64,000 bases of DNA from Pseudoduganella lurida (GTDB lineage Bacteria > Pseudomonadota > Gammaproteobacteria > Burkholderiales > Burkholderiaceae_D): assembly GCF_007830455.1 (NCBI RefSeq), contig NZ_VLLB01000002.1:1-64000 (forward strand). Reading direction: 5' to 3'. The position numbers were made by a program, and so were the translations under genes. Positions 33,996 to 42,990 of this stretch are shown here, piece after piece (the stretch's first letter is position 1; each line of letters opens with the position of its first letter). A model generated the notes under the pieces. That model ran no database searches. It was not told where the DNA came from and saw only the letters and a list, made by a program, of their open reading frames with translations.

Positions 33996-35155
33996 GCGCG
34001 GTCCTGCCAGCCGTAGATCGTGACGCCCGCCACCACGCGGTTGACGGTGCCGGAAGCGCTCGGCGTATCGGGCGTCACGCCGCGTTTCAGCGATGCGAAC
34101 AGCGCGAACAGCTGGGCAAAGGCAATGTACGGGAAGGCCAGTTCGATGTCGGTTGCCGCTTCCATGCCGGCCAGCAGCACGTCGCCCGGCGCCGTGCCAT
34201 CGGCCGTGGCGGACAACGCCAGCACGCGGCCGGCGCGGCCGTCGTTGCGCAGCTCGCGCAGCAGGTCCAGGTCGTAGCGGCGCGTGTGCGGGTCGTTCGA
34301 CAGGAACAGCACCACCAGCGTGCGGGCATTGACGACGCTCTTCGGCCCGTGCCGGAAGCCCAGCGGCGTGTCGAAGCCGGAAACGATGCCGCCGTCCGTC
34401 AGTTCCAGCAGTTTCAGTGCCGCTTCGCGGGCCAGGCCGCCCAGCTCGTTGCTGCCCAGGTAGACGACGCGTTCGAAGTCCCCGTCCACCAGCGCGTTGA
34501 CGAGCGGCGCCGCGCTGCCCAGCAGCGCTTGCGCGGCGGCCGCATACGAGGGGCCGGGCCGGATCGCGCCGAAGATCACGCCGGCCGACAGCAGCATCGA
34601 CGTGAAGCTGGACGTCATCGCGAACGCGCGGTCATGCGTCTCGTCCGGCAGCAGCAGCGCGCAGGCGTTCGACTGGGACTGGCAGCGGCGATACAGCTCG
34701 CCATCCTTGTTGCAGGTGACGACCAGGTGGTGCACGCCCGGCACCGTCTGCTCGGCCAGGTCGAACGCGGCCACGCTTTCCGGGCTGCTGCCCGAGCGGC
34801 CGAACGACACCAGCAGCGTCGGCGCGTCGGGCCGTAGCCAGCGGTCCGGACCGGCCACCAGGTCGGTGGTCGGCACGGCTTCGGCGCGCAGCTTGCCGTG
34901 GCGGCGGATCGCTGGCACCAGGCACTCGCCGATGAACGCCGACGTGCCGGCGCCCGTGAACACGATGCGCAGTGCCGGGTCGGCCAGCAGCGGGCCGAGG
35001 AAGGTATCGAGGGCCGCGCTGCGTTCCTGCACCAGGGCCAGCACCTTCGTCCAGACGCCCGGCTGCTGGGCGATCTCGCGCGCCGTCCAGGTGGCGCCGC
35101 GCGCCTCGAATTCACCTGCGGGGAAACCGACATTGCTCGACTGCGTAACACTCAT
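33992..35155 (-). CDS. agaS: SIS-domain AgaS-like amino-sugar deaminase/isomerase
   Basis: This 387-residue protein has two SIS domains, the first with the sugar-phosphate-binding segment IVFTGAGTSAFIGE and SFGRSGSSPESVA, the second with YLGSNELGGLAREAALK and HGPKS. It matches AgaS-type proteins, which convert galactosamine-6-phosphate to tagatose-6-phosphate and ammonia. The ATG at 35155 overlaps the kbaZ stop (ATGA), and its stop overlaps the kinase gene. An upstream in-frame ATG is not preferred. Confidence 0.87.
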   Translation of the reverse strand: MSVTQSSNVGFPAGEFEARGATWTAREIAQQPGVWTKVLALVQERSAALDTFLGPLLADPALRIVFTGAGTSAFIGECLVPAIRRHGKLRAEAVPTTDLVAGPDRWLRPDAPTLLVSFGRSGSSPESVAAFDLAEQTVPGVHHLVVTCNKDGELYRRCQSQSNACALLLPDETHDRAFAMTSSFTSMLLSAGVIFGAIRPGPSYAAAAQALLGSAAPLVNALVDGDFERVVYLGSNELGGLAREAALKLLELTDGGIVSGFDTPLGFRHGPKSVVNARTLVVLFLSNDPHTRRYDLDLLRELRNDGRAGRVLALSATADGTAPGDVLLAGMEAATDIELAFPYIAFAQLFALFASLKRGVTPDTPSASGTVNRVVAGVTIYGWQDRA

Positions 35156-36444
35156 TGCACCACCTCCGCGCGCTGGTCCGCGCATGCCTGTTCATATTGC
35201 GCCAGCAGGGCCGAAACGCCGGCCTGCAGCAGTTGATTCGTGTCCGGCGCCAGCGCGCCCTCGCGCACCGCCGCGTACTGGCCCGGCAGGTATTGCGACA
35301 GCAAGGTCAGCGGCGGCGGGTTCTCGTCCAGGTTGGCCAGCATTTTCCGGCAGGCTTCCTGCACGGCCGGCTCCGGCCAGTAGTAGCGGATGCGGTCGGA
35401 CAGGCTGTATTGCAGGTCGATGTGTTCGCGCGCCGGATCCGTGTAGTAGCCCTGCCAGTACTTCGGCTTGTCGCGCATCGCCTGCAGCATCACGCCTTTC
35501 AGGTCCGCGCTGCGTTCCGCGCCGAGCCACGCGCGTTCGATGTCGGCCAGCGCCCACAGCGTTTCGCGCAGCGCGAAGGTGGCGCCCGGGCCCACCTTCA
35601 GGATGGCGAAGTGGTCGCGCACCAGCGCGCGCAGGTTCGCCGGCGTCTGGTAATCCGTCGAGTGGGCCTCGTAGACCATCAGGCTTTCGTTCTCGATGTA
35701 CTGCGACAGCGCCGTCGCCGCGGCGGGGCGGTAGTCGATCACCTTGTGGTGGTCGAACTCCACGCCGGGCTGCACGACCAGGCCGATGATGCGTGTCCAC
35801 GCGTCGTCCAGGCCGGCGGCCAGGAAGGCCTGGCGGTGCGCCGCGATGGTGCCGGCGGCCGCGGCCGGTGGCGTGACCTGCAGTTCGTGCAGGTCTTCCT
35901 GCGCGCCGCCCGGCACCGGCACTTCGGTACCGATGATGTACAGCGGCGCCTCGCCGCCCACGCGCGCCCAGGTGCGTTCGGCCACGGCGCACAGGCGTGC
36001 CGCGCGCGCCGCCACGACGTCCTCGGCCAGCGGCACCGGATCGCCGCCGCACGCCATCGAGCAGTCCAGGTGGATCTTGCGGAAGCCGGCCGCCACGTAC
36101 TGTTCGATCAGCACGTCGGCCTTGTCCATCGCCTGTGCGGCCGGTTCGCGCTGCCATGCGTTCGGGCCCAGGTGGTCGCCGCCCAGCAGCAGGTGCGCGG
36201 GCGGCAGGCCCACGCGCGCGGCGATGCCGCTCACGAAGGCGAAGAAGTCGGCCGGCGTCATGCCGGTGTAGCCGCCGTCCTGGTTGACCTGGTTCGACGT
36301 GGCCTCGATCAGCACCGGCGTGCCGGCCGCCTGGGCACGCCGCATCGCCGCTTCCAGCACCACCGGGTGGGCCGAGCAGACGGAATAGATGCCGACCGCC
36401 TCGCCCGCCTTGTGCCGGCGGATGATGTTCAGGAGTTCTTTCAT
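35152..36444 (-). CDS. KbaZ/GatZ-type protein (tagatose pathway)
   Basis: This 430-residue protein has the segments EATSNQVNQDGGYTGMTPADF and LGGDHLGPNAW, which identify the GatZ/KbaZ/AgaZ family. Classically it is the non-catalytic partner of the class II tagatose-bisphosphate aldolase GatY/KbaY. In some AgaK-type clusters it may act as tagatose-6-phosphate kinase. No GatY/KbaY aldolase is encoded in this window, so either the partner is elsewhere or this protein has another role. The ATG at 36444 follows GGAA. Confidence 0.88.
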   Translation of the reverse strand: MKELLNIIRRHKAGEAVGIYSVCSAHPVVLEAAMRRAQAAGTPVLIEATSNQVNQDGGYTGMTPADFFAFVSGIAARVGLPPAHLLLGGDHLGPNAWQREPAAQAMDKADVLIEQYVAAGFRKIHLDCSMACGGDPVPLAEDVVAARAARLCAVAERTWARVGGEAPLYIIGTEVPVPGGAQEDLHELQVTPPAAAAGTIAAHRQAFLAAGLDDAWTRIIGLVVQPGVEFDHHKVIDYRPAAATALSQYIENESLMVYEAHSTDYQTPANLRALVRDHFAILKVGPGATFALRETLWALADIERAWLGAERSADLKGVMLQAMRDKPKYWQGYYTDPAREHIDLQYSLSDRIRYYWPEPAVQEACRKMLANLDENPPPLTLLSQYLPGQYAAVREGALAPDTNQLLQAGVSALLAQYEQACADQRAEVVQ

Positions 36445-36499
36445 GGGATTTCCGTGGTTGATCCAGTAAATGAGTCGTACATGCGTTCGCTAGAAAAGA

Positions 36500-37399
36500 T
36501 CAGGGGGCATCGGCCGCCGCATCGGGTGCCGAGCTGTCGGGCAGCGCCAGCAGCAGTGCGGCCACCAGCGCCAGGACGATGCCGGCCAGCTTGGTGTTGC
36601 TCGGCATCGTGCCCGCCGCCAGCAGCGAGATGATCGCGGTGAGCAGCGGCGCGCCGGCATTGACCATCGGCGAGACGACGATCGCCTTGCCGTACCTGAA
36701 CGCGTAGACCAGCATCAGCGCGCCGGCCGCATTGAGCACCTGCGTGACGGCGGCCAGCCAGGGTCCCGTCAGGCCGTAGTTGATCGGCTTGCTGAAATCC
36801 GTCATGGCCAGCGCGACGGGAATGAAGGCCAGGCCCCACAGCATCATGTAGAAGAAGATGCTTTCGGCATCCATCGTTTCGTTGGCCAGCCGGATGAAGT
36901 AGGACTGCAGGCCCCACGCCACCAGGATGCCGAGCGCCAGCACGAACCACCAGCCGATGCCGGCGCCGCCACCGTCGCTGGAAAAATCGAACAGCGGCAG
37001 CGCGCAGGCGGCCAGCACGATGCCGGCCATGCCCAGCTTGCCCACGCGTTCCTTGAGCAGGAAGTACGACAGCGCGATGGTGATCACCGGCGACAGGGAC
37101 ACGATGGGGAACACCAGGTACGTCGGCCCCACCTTCACTGCGTGGAACAGCACCATCTGGCCGCCGGCACCGAGGATGCCGGCCGCCGCGCCCAGCCACA
37201 GCGAGCGCCGGTCCCGCTGCAGGCGCCAGCCGTTGCGGGCCAGGACATACAGCGCCGGCGGGATCATCGTCAATGCCCACACCACGTAGATCAGCGTCTC
37301 CGGGAAACCGCGCTCGGCGGGCGCGCCGGCAAAGGCGCCCCACACGCCCCACAGCAGCATCGAGCTGCCGGCCCAGACCAGCCAGTTGGTGGATTTCAT
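36500..37399 (-). CDS. EamA/DMT-family transporter
   Basis: This 299-residue inner-membrane protein has about ten hydrophobic helices in two EamA halves. The ATG at 37399 is chosen because AAGG lies eight bases upstream. Two upstream in-frame ATGs are possible. It is the first gene of the amino-sugar operon and stops 55 bp before kbaZ, so it may import or export the sugar or an amino sugar derivative. DMT transporters for sugars are rare, so the substrate is only suggested by context. Confidence 0.8.
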   Translation of the reverse strand: MKSTNWLVWAGSSMLLWGVWGAFAGAPAERGFPETLIYVVWALTMIPPALYVLARNGWRLQRDRRSLWLGAAAGILGAGGQMVLFHAVKVGPTYLVFPIVSLSPVITIALSYFLLKERVGKLGMAGIVLAACALPLFDFSSDGGGAGIGWWFVLALGILVAWGLQSYFIRLANETMDAESIFFYMMLWGLAFIPVALAMTDFSKPINYGLTGPWLAAVTQVLNAAGALMLVYAFRYGKAIVVSPMVNAGAPLLTAIISLLAAGTMPSNTKLAGIVLALVAALLLALPDSSAPDAAADAP

Positions 37400-37533
37400 G
37401 CCCATCCTTTCTTTCATGACGGCGCCGGCGCGGGTGCGCCGGCCGCCATCGTGCTTGCAAAAACGCGCGTCGCGCGCAGGGTCGGAACGCGACTGTGGCG
37501 CCGCTCAGGTGCCACGCCGGCCGCCGGGAATGA

Positions 37534-37556
37534 ACTTTCTTTTTCTTTCGCTTTCG
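37534..37556. promoter_or_regulatory. AgaR-operator-like site 1
   Basis: A run of CTTTC-type repeats (37534-37556) lies 135 bp before the EamA start and resembles the T-rich, CTTTCGT-type direct repeats bound by the DeoR-family repressor AgaR. Assignment is by resemblance. Confidence 0.45.
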
Positions 37557-37751
37557 ACGGATCGGCAGGATGCGCTGCCGGCAGCTTCCGTTTTCCCGGC
37601 GTGCCCGCACGGTGCCAGGTCGATCCGCGCGACCGCCAGGCCCCGCCCGGAGACCGGTTCCCTGTCGCTGGCTTTCCTGACATTCGTACGATGCATCGGC
37701 AAACCCCTCCGTGCGCGGGCAAGTGGCTGATGGACGAATGTTATGGCAAGA

Positions 37752-37795
37752 AATACGAAAGAACAAGAACTTTCGTATTCTTTCGTTTTGCTTCG
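37752..37795. promoter_or_regulatory. AgaR-operator-like site 2 with inverted repeat
   Basis: CTTTCGT occurs twice 10 bp apart (37770 and 37780). Separately, AATACGAAAG at 37752-37761 and CTTTCGTATT at 37770-37779 form a perfect 10-bp inverted repeat with an 8-base loop. The site lies between agaR and the operon it probably controls. Confidence 0.5.
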
Positions 37796-37947
37796 ATTAT
37801 CTTTGTCGGATTGACAGGCGACTGTTGCGCGAAGATGACAGCAACGCCAGGGCATGGGACTTCGCCCGGGCCGGGCTGCGGGGCACGCATGCCGACATGA
37901 TTGCGGCAGCGGCCGTGCTGGCCGCCCATGAAAGACGGCCGGATGGT

Positions 37948-37975
37948 GGTACCCGGTGCGCAGGCACCGGGTACC
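37948..37975 (-). terminator. Hairpin after agaR
   Basis: A 12-bp perfect stem (GGTACCCGGTGC with its complement) and a 4-base loop lie directly beyond the agaR stop. No T run follows, so termination is possible but not certain. Confidence 0.45.
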
Positions 37976-37978
37976 CTC

Positions 37979-38806
37979 CTAGACCAGCACCACCTCGACG
38001 CCGTGGCGCTGCAGCGCATCGACGACGCCGTGATCGGCCTTGCGGTCCGTGATCAGCCGGTCCAGCGCATCGACCCGCGCGATCACGGAAAGATTACGGC
38101 CCAGCAGTTTCGAGGAATCGGCCACGGCCACCACCTGCCGGGCACTGCGGATCATGCGGGCATTGAGCTGCGCTTCCATCAGGTGCGGCGTCATCAGCCC
38201 CACTTCCGGATCGAGGCAGTCGACGCCCAGGAACAGCCAGTCCGCATGCAGGTGCTCGAGCGCGGCCTCGGCCTGCGGGCCGGACAGCGACCAGGAACGC
38301 GAGCGCAGCTGCCCGCCCAGCATGATCAGCTGCACGTGCGGCGCGTTCGCCAGCAGCACGGCGATGTTCAGTGCATTGGTGATGACGTTCAGCGACTTCA
38401 CCTTGAGGGTGCGGATCAGCTTGGCGATCTCCGCCGTCGTGGTGCCGGAATCGAGGATCAGCGTGTCGCCATCCCTGATCAGCGCCACGGCCGCGGCGGC
38501 GATGCGCATCTTCTCCGGATGGTGGCGGCTTTCCTTGACGGCCAGCGGCACGTCGTCGTCCGCATCGCGGTGCGCCAGCGCGCCGCCGTGCGTGCGCACC
38601 AGCGCGCCCTGCTCTTCCAGCGCCTTCAGGTCGCTGCGGATGGTGACGACGGAAGTGCCGAAGCGCGCCGACAGTTCGTCGACGGTGGCCTGCTCCTGCT
38701 CGTTGACGAGGTCGACGATGAGACGCCGGCGCTCTTCCAGCAGGTGGGTTTTCTCGGGGGGACGGGTGGTCCGGGCGGTCTGCTTGACGGCCGCTTGCTT
38801 TGCCAT
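37979..38806 (-). CDS. agaR: DeoR-family repressor of the amino-sugar operon (AgaR-like)
   Basis: This 275-residue protein has an N-terminal winged helix (about 30-85, with VDELSARFGTSVVTIRSDLKAL) and a C-terminal DeoR sensor domain with the glycine-rich SGTTTAEIAKLI loop and ITNALNIA. In this family the sensor binds a sugar phosphate that releases DNA. It lies on the same strand as, and upstream of, a transporter-kbaZ-agaS-kinase operon. Two CTTTC-type sites are in the gap. The name is by context and family, and it could also respond to another sugar. Confidence 0.82.
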   Translation of the reverse strand: MAKQAAVKQTARTTRPPEKTHLLEERRRLIVDLVNEQEQATVDELSARFGTSVVTIRSDLKALEEQGALVRTHGGALAHRDADDDVPLAVKESRHHPEKMRIAAAAVALIRDGDTLILDSGTTTAEIAKLIRTLKVKSLNVITNALNIAVLLANAPHVQLIMLGGQLRSRSWSLSGPQAEAALEHLHADWLFLGVDCLDPEVGLMTPHLMEAQLNARMIRSARQVVAVADSSKLLGRNLSVIARVDALDRLITDRKADHGVVDALQRHGVEVVLV

Positions 38807-38924
38807 GTCTTCGTGCGGGCTTGTTCAGTTGCTGCCAGTATAACGGCAACGGCGCCCGCGGTGAGCGTGATGGCGACCCTTTCAACGCAAAAATTCGGCG
38901 TCTGCCGCCCGGGCGGCACAGCGG

Positions 38925-40706
38925 TCACGCCGGGATGGCGTGGGCGACATCGGCGGCGTGCAGGGCGAGCCACTGCGCCAGCGCGTCCGGCTCCAGCGCC
39001 TTCGCGTACAGCCAGCCCTGCGCTTCGTCGGCGCCGGCCAGGCGCACCACGTCGCGCGCTGCCGCCGTCTCGACCCCTTCGGCCACCACGCGGTAGCCCA
39101 GGTCGTGCGACAGCGTGATCATCGCCGTCACCAGCGCCTGCTTGCGCTCGTCGTCCTCGATGCCGCGGATGAAGCTCTGGTCGATCTTGACCACGTGGGC
39201 CGGGATGCTCTGCAGGTAGGACAGGCTGCTGTAGCCGGTGCCGAAATCGTCGATGGCGATGCGCACGCCCACGTCCTGCAGCTGCGCCAGCATGCGGTCG
39301 GCGCTGGCGCGGTTTTCCATCGCCGCGCTTTCCGTGATTTCCAGTTCCAGGCATGCCGGCGCCACGCCATGCGTGCGCAGCTGCGCGCGCACCATCGCGG
39401 CGAAATCCGGCTCCAGCAGGTTCGGCGCCGCCACGTTGACGGACAAGGTGAGCGTATCGATGCCGGCGTCCTGCCAGGCGCGCAGCTGGGTCAGCGCCGC
39501 ATCGATCACCCAGGCGGTGGCGGGCCGTGCCATCGACGTCTGCTCCACCACCGGCATGAACTCGGCCGGCGACACATTGCCCATCTCCGGGTGCACCCAG
39601 CGCAGCAGCGCCTCGGCGCCCACGCAGGCGCCGGTGTCCAGGTCGATGCGCGGCTGGTAGTTCAGGCGCAGCTGGCTGGTGTGCTCGAGCGCGCGGCCGA
39701 ATTCCGTCACCAGCGTGAAGCGGCGGCGGTAAGCGGCATCCTCGGTGGACGAGTACACGGCCAGCTGCGTGCCATTGGCGAAGGCATCGTGCGCGGCGCC
39801 CTGCGCCATGCGCAGCACGTCCAGCGAATCGGCGGCACCGAGCTCGAACGGGGCAATGCCCACCGCGGGCGACGTGACGAAGCGGGAGGTGGACCAGCTG
39901 TGGCTGCCGTCCAGCCAGCGCTGCAGCCGCAGCGTGCACGACGCCAGGCCCACATGCGGCGCCAGCAGCACGATGAACTGGGTGGCCGCCACGTGGTACA
40001 TCTTGCCATCGGACCCGAACTCCTCGCGGAAGGAGCGCACCGCTTCGGCCACCAGGCCGTCGAGATAGGAGCTGCCCATCACCCGCGCCGCATTGCCCAG
40101 CTGCTGCGGACTGGCCAGGTGCACCAGCGCGGCCAGGCGCTGCTGGCCGCGCGGCCAGTCCTTCTCCAGATCGGCGAAATCGTCGATGTACTGGTTGCGG
40201 TTGGGCAGGCCGCTGATCGGATCGATGCGGCCCAGCGCGTGCTGCAGTTCGATCTGCGCCATCACCATCGCCGCCAGGTCCGTCAGCGCATCACGCTCTT
40301 CTTCGGTGATCTGGCGCGGTTCCGTGCCCAGCACGCACATCGCGCCCAGCGCATGGCCGTCGCGCGTGACCAGCGGCGCGCCGGCATAGAACCGCACGCC
40401 CTGCTGCGCCAGCAAGCTGTCACGATAGCGCTCGCTGGCCGCGAGATCGGGAATCACGACGAAGGCGTACTGCTCCGCCACTTCCGAGCAGGGTGCATGC
40501 ATGCGGGGGATGGAATCGTGCTCGACGCCCACGCGCGACTTGAACCACTGGCGGTCCGTGTCCGTCAGCGAGACGGCGGCAACCGGCAGGTCGAAGAGCC
40601 GCGCCGCCATCCGCGTGATGCGGTCGAAGGCTTCGGACGGTGGCGTGTCGAGGAGGTCGAGCTTGCGCAGCGCATCGATGCGCACGAATTCATTTTGACA
40701 GATCAT
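38925..40706 (-). CDS. GAF-GGDEF-EAL protein, GGDEF degenerate
   Basis: This 593-residue protein has an N-terminal GAF domain (about 20-160), a central GGDEF-like domain (about 175-310) with no GG(D/E)EF motif, and a C-terminal EAL domain (about 330-580). The EAL domain keeps its landmarks: [22 protein letters not shown], and the later KIDQSFI and EGVET. It is therefore likely a c-di-GMP phosphodiesterase whose GGDEF part is a regulatory site. The GAF domain may sense a small molecule or redox state. It is single-gene and stands downstream of regA with a repeat-bearing gap between them. It has no signal peptide. Confidence 0.88.
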   Translation of the reverse strand: MICQNEFVRIDALRKLDLLDTPPSEAFDRITRMAARLFDLPVAAVSLTDTDRQWFKSRVGVEHDSIPRMHAPCSEVAEQYAFVVIPDLAASERYRDSLLAQQGVRFYAGAPLVTRDGHALGAMCVLGTEPRQITEEERDALTDLAAMVMAQIELQHALGRIDPISGLPNRNQYIDDFADLEKDWPRGQQRLAALVHLASPQQLGNAARVMGSSYLDGLVAEAVRSFREEFGSDGKMYHVAATQFIVLLAPHVGLASCTLRLQRWLDGSHSWSTSRFVTSPAVGIAPFELGAADSLDVLRMAQGAAHDAFANGTQLAVYSSTEDAAYRRRFTLVTEFGRALEHTSQLRLNYQPRIDLDTGACVGAEALLRWVHPEMGNVSPAEFMPVVEQTSMARPATAWVIDAALTQLRAWQDAGIDTLTLSVNVAAPNLLEPDFAAMVRAQLRTHGVAPACLELEITESAAMENRASADRMLAQLQDVGVRIAIDDFGTGYSSLSYLQSIPAHVVKIDQSFIRGIEDDERKQALVTAMITLSHDLGYRVVAEGVETAAARDVVRLAGADEAQGWLYAKALEPDALAQWLALHAADVAHAIPA

Positions 40707-41029
40707 CGGTCAACTCAGTGGGACGCCGGTCGGCGCGTTGAATTAGTCGATGCGGGGATTGGGCACCGGGGAACGGGATCCCGCGGGACCTGTTGAGCCG
40801 ACGGGAATGGACATTGTATCTTGGAAACACTGCGCGCGCTTGCACCGATGCCAATCGGCCGGATAGCAATATACCATTCGTTGTTATTTCGCAGCTAATC
40901 GGCATGAACCAATCGGAACGAATCAACCGGCATGAATCAGCCGGCATGAATCAGCCGGCATGAATCCCACCGGCATGCATCGCGACCGACTGCCGGATGC
41001 GCGCCCCGTGCCGGCCGAACGGCAGGCCC
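40707..41029. other. 323-bp gap upstream of the GAF-GGDEF-EAL gene
   Basis: No supported gene is present. It contains a 14-bp tandem repeat (40897-40977), listed separately. The rest is AT-rich in part and probably carries the promoter of the EAL gene. Confidence 0.6.
40897..40977. repeat. 14-bp tandem repeats after regA
   Basis: Two copies of AATCAGCCGGCATG (40935 and 40949) are preceded by a one-base variant (40921) and followed by a 15-bp variant (40963). Two diverged units lie before them (40897 and 40911). It is not CRISPR-like because no unique spacers separate the units. Confidence 0.75.
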
Positions 41030-41638
41030 CTACTTCACCCGCTGCTTTTCCAGCTTGCGCGCCAGCGTGCGGCGGTGCATGCCGAGGCGGCGCGCCGCTT
41101 CCGAGATGTTGAACTCCGTCTCGGCCAGCACGGCGTGGATGTGCTCCCACTCCAGCGTTTTCACGGACGTGGCACGGCCCGTCAGTTCCACTTCCGCATT
41201 GCCGGCCACGTGCGCGAACGCGGCCTCGATATCGTCCGTGTTGGACGGCTTGGCCAGGTACTGGCAGGCGCCCAGCTTGACGGCTTCCACGGCCGTGTTG
41301 ATGCTGGCATAACCCGTCAGCACGACGATCAGCATCTCCGGATCGTGCTCGTGCAGCATCTGCACGCAGGCCAGCCCGGACGAATTGCCCTTCAGTTTCA
41401 GGTCCACGACGGCGTAGCCGGGCGCGTGCTCGTCCAGCAGCGCGGCTGCTTCGTCCACGTTCGCGGCATGCAGCACCTGGTAGCCGCGCCGCTCGAAGGA
41501 GCGGCCCAGCGTGCGCGCGAACGCCTCGTCATCCTCGACGATCAGCAGGCAGCGGGGATCGGTCGAAGGTTCAGGCGGTGATGTGGACGGGCTGTCGGAC
41601 ATGGGGCAATCTGCAATGGCGGTGGCGTGAACGGGCAT
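41030..41638 (-). CDS. regA: RegA/PrrA-type response regulator
   Basis: This 202-residue protein has a receiver domain (about 25-145) with the phospho-Asp at about 79 (VVDLKL) and the Lys in LAKPSN. Its Fis-type helix-turn-helix ends the protein (FNISEAARRLGMHRRTLARKL). The HTH and the short linker match the RegA/PrrA/ActR family, which controls respiration, carbon fixation and redox genes. The ATG at 41638 overlaps the regB stop by one base (TGATG). A start at 41602 is also possible. It ends the cyo operon. Confidence 0.86.
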   Translation of the reverse strand: MPVHATAIADCPMSDSPSTSPPEPSTDPRCLLIVEDDEAFARTLGRSFERRGYQVLHAANVDEAAALLDEHAPGYAVVDLKLKGNSSGLACVQMLHEHDPEMLIVVLTGYASINTAVEAVKLGACQYLAKPSNTDDIEAAFAHVAGNAEVELTGRATSVKTLEWEHIHAVLAETEFNISEAARRLGMHRRTLARKLEKQRVK

Positions 41639-42990
41639 CAGGACGAGGCATAGGCAATCGACGACAGCGGCAGGCGGATCACCACTTCGGCGCCGCCCTC
41701 CTCGCGGTTGCGGGCGCCGACCGTACCGCCCAGCGTGCGCGCCACGTTCACGACAAGGAACAGGCCCAGCCCGCTGCCCGGCCGCCCCTTGGTGGAATTA
41801 TACGGCTTGCCCAGCTGCGCCAGGATGGCCGGCTCGAAGCCCGGCCCCGCGTCCGTCACGCACAGGATCAGGTGGCCGTCTTCGCGCGTGGCATCCAGCA
41901 TCACGGCGGCAGGCGATGCCTCCAGCGCATTGTCGAGCACATTGCAGATCATCTGCTTGAGGGTCTCGTCGAACACCACGGGCAGGTCGGTGCCGATGCG
42001 GTTCGCGTAGCGGAACGACTGCACGGGACGGCTGGCGTGCCATTCGCGGGCCAGTTCGTCGAGGAAGGTGGACAGCGTGGTCTTCACGGACGATTCGCCG
42101 CGCGTCTCGCCGGCCGACAGCAGGATGCCGGAGACGATCGCCTTGCAGCGCTTGAGCTGGGCCTGCATTTCGGCCAGTTCCTCCAGCAGCTCGGGATTCT
42201 TCGTGAACTCGGGCATGCGCTTCCAATCGCCCAGGATGACGGACAGCGTGGCCAGCGGCGTGCCCAGTTCATGCGCCGCGCCGGAGGCAAGTAGCCCCAT
42301 CCGCACCACGTGCTCCTCCTCCGCGGCACGCTGGCGCAGGTTGGCCAGCTGGGCATCGCCGGCACGCAGGTTGTCCGTGATGCGGGTGATGAAGAACACC
42401 AGCAGCGCGGCGACCAGCATGAAACAGATCAGCATGCCCTGCACGTACAGCGACAGGATGCCCCGCTCGTGGTCGGCCGCCAGCGGCAGGGGCAGATAAT
42501 AGCGGGACAGGCCGGCCAGGCAGCCGGCCGTGATCAGCACGAAGGTCCACGCATACGCGGGCTGCAGCAGCACGGCGGACAGGATCACCTGCAGCAGGTA
42601 CAGGAAGGCGAAGGGATTGGTGGCGCCGCCGGACAGATAGAGCTGGGACGTGAGGATGGCCACGTCCACCAGCAGTGCCATGAACAGCTCGGTGTGGCGC
42701 ACATAGCGCACTTCGTGCCAGCGCAGGTGGCTGGCCACGTTGAACGCGATCAGGCAGGCCAGCACCTGCAGCATCGGCACCAGCGGCAGCAGGATGCCGT
42801 ACACATAGGTCGCACCGGCGATCGTGGCCACCTGGCCGATCACGGCGATCCAGCGCAGCTGGATCAGCTGCATCATGTTCTTGTGGCCGGCCGCGTACTC
42901 CACGCCGGCGGCCGCCACCCGCTCGCGCTGGCCGTCCGGCCGGCGCCGCTCCGCCAGCTCAGTCCCCCGGGTGTCCCGCGCTGCTGCCAT
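41638..42990 (-). CDS. regB: RegB/PrrB-type redox sensor histidine kinase
   Basis: This 450-residue protein has six N-terminal hydrophobic segments (about 40-205), with the quinone-binding heptapeptide GGATNPF at 121-127. An H-box follows (His240 in AAHELGTPL), then the redox-active cysteine candidate at 282 (RCKAI, as in the Rhodobacter RegB cysteine) and ATP-binding motifs. RegB senses the quinone pool and oxygen. It overlaps SURF1 by 32 bases and regA by one base, so it is co-transcribed with cyoABCD. The ATG at 42990 follows AGGGA. Confidence 0.88.
   Translation of the reverse strand: MAAARDTRGTELAERRRPDGQRERVAAAGVEYAAGHKNMMQLIQLRWIAVIGQVATIAGATYVYGILLPLVPMLQVLACLIAFNVASHLRWHEVRYVRHTELFMALLVDVAILTSQLYLSGGATNPFAFLYLLQVILSAVLLQPAYAWTFVLITAGCLAGLSRYYLPLPLAADHERGILSLYVQGMLICFMLVAALLVFFITRITDNLRAGDAQLANLRQRAAEEEHVVRMGLLASGAAHELGTPLATLSVILGDWKRMPEFTKNPELLEELAEMQAQLKRCKAIVSGILLSAGETRGESSVKTTLSTFLDELAREWHASRPVQSFRYANRIGTDLPVVFDETLKQMICNVLDNALEASPAAVMLDATREDGHLILCVTDAGPGFEPAILAQLGKPYNSTKGRPGSGLGLFLVVNVARTLGGTVGARNREEGGAEVVIRLPLSSIAYASS

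Larger units (their letters stand above)
37400..37978. other. 579-bp regulatory gap between agaR and the operon
   Basis: No convincing gene is present. It contains two CTTTC-rich operator-like sites (37534-37556 and 37770-37795), a 10-bp inverted repeat and a 12-bp-stem hairpin near the agaR end, listed separately. The operon promoter should be in this gap. Confidence 0.7.

Noticed and set aside
40897..40977. Possible CRISPR array
   Set aside because: The 14-bp units adjoin one another with no unique spacers and no cas genes are present.
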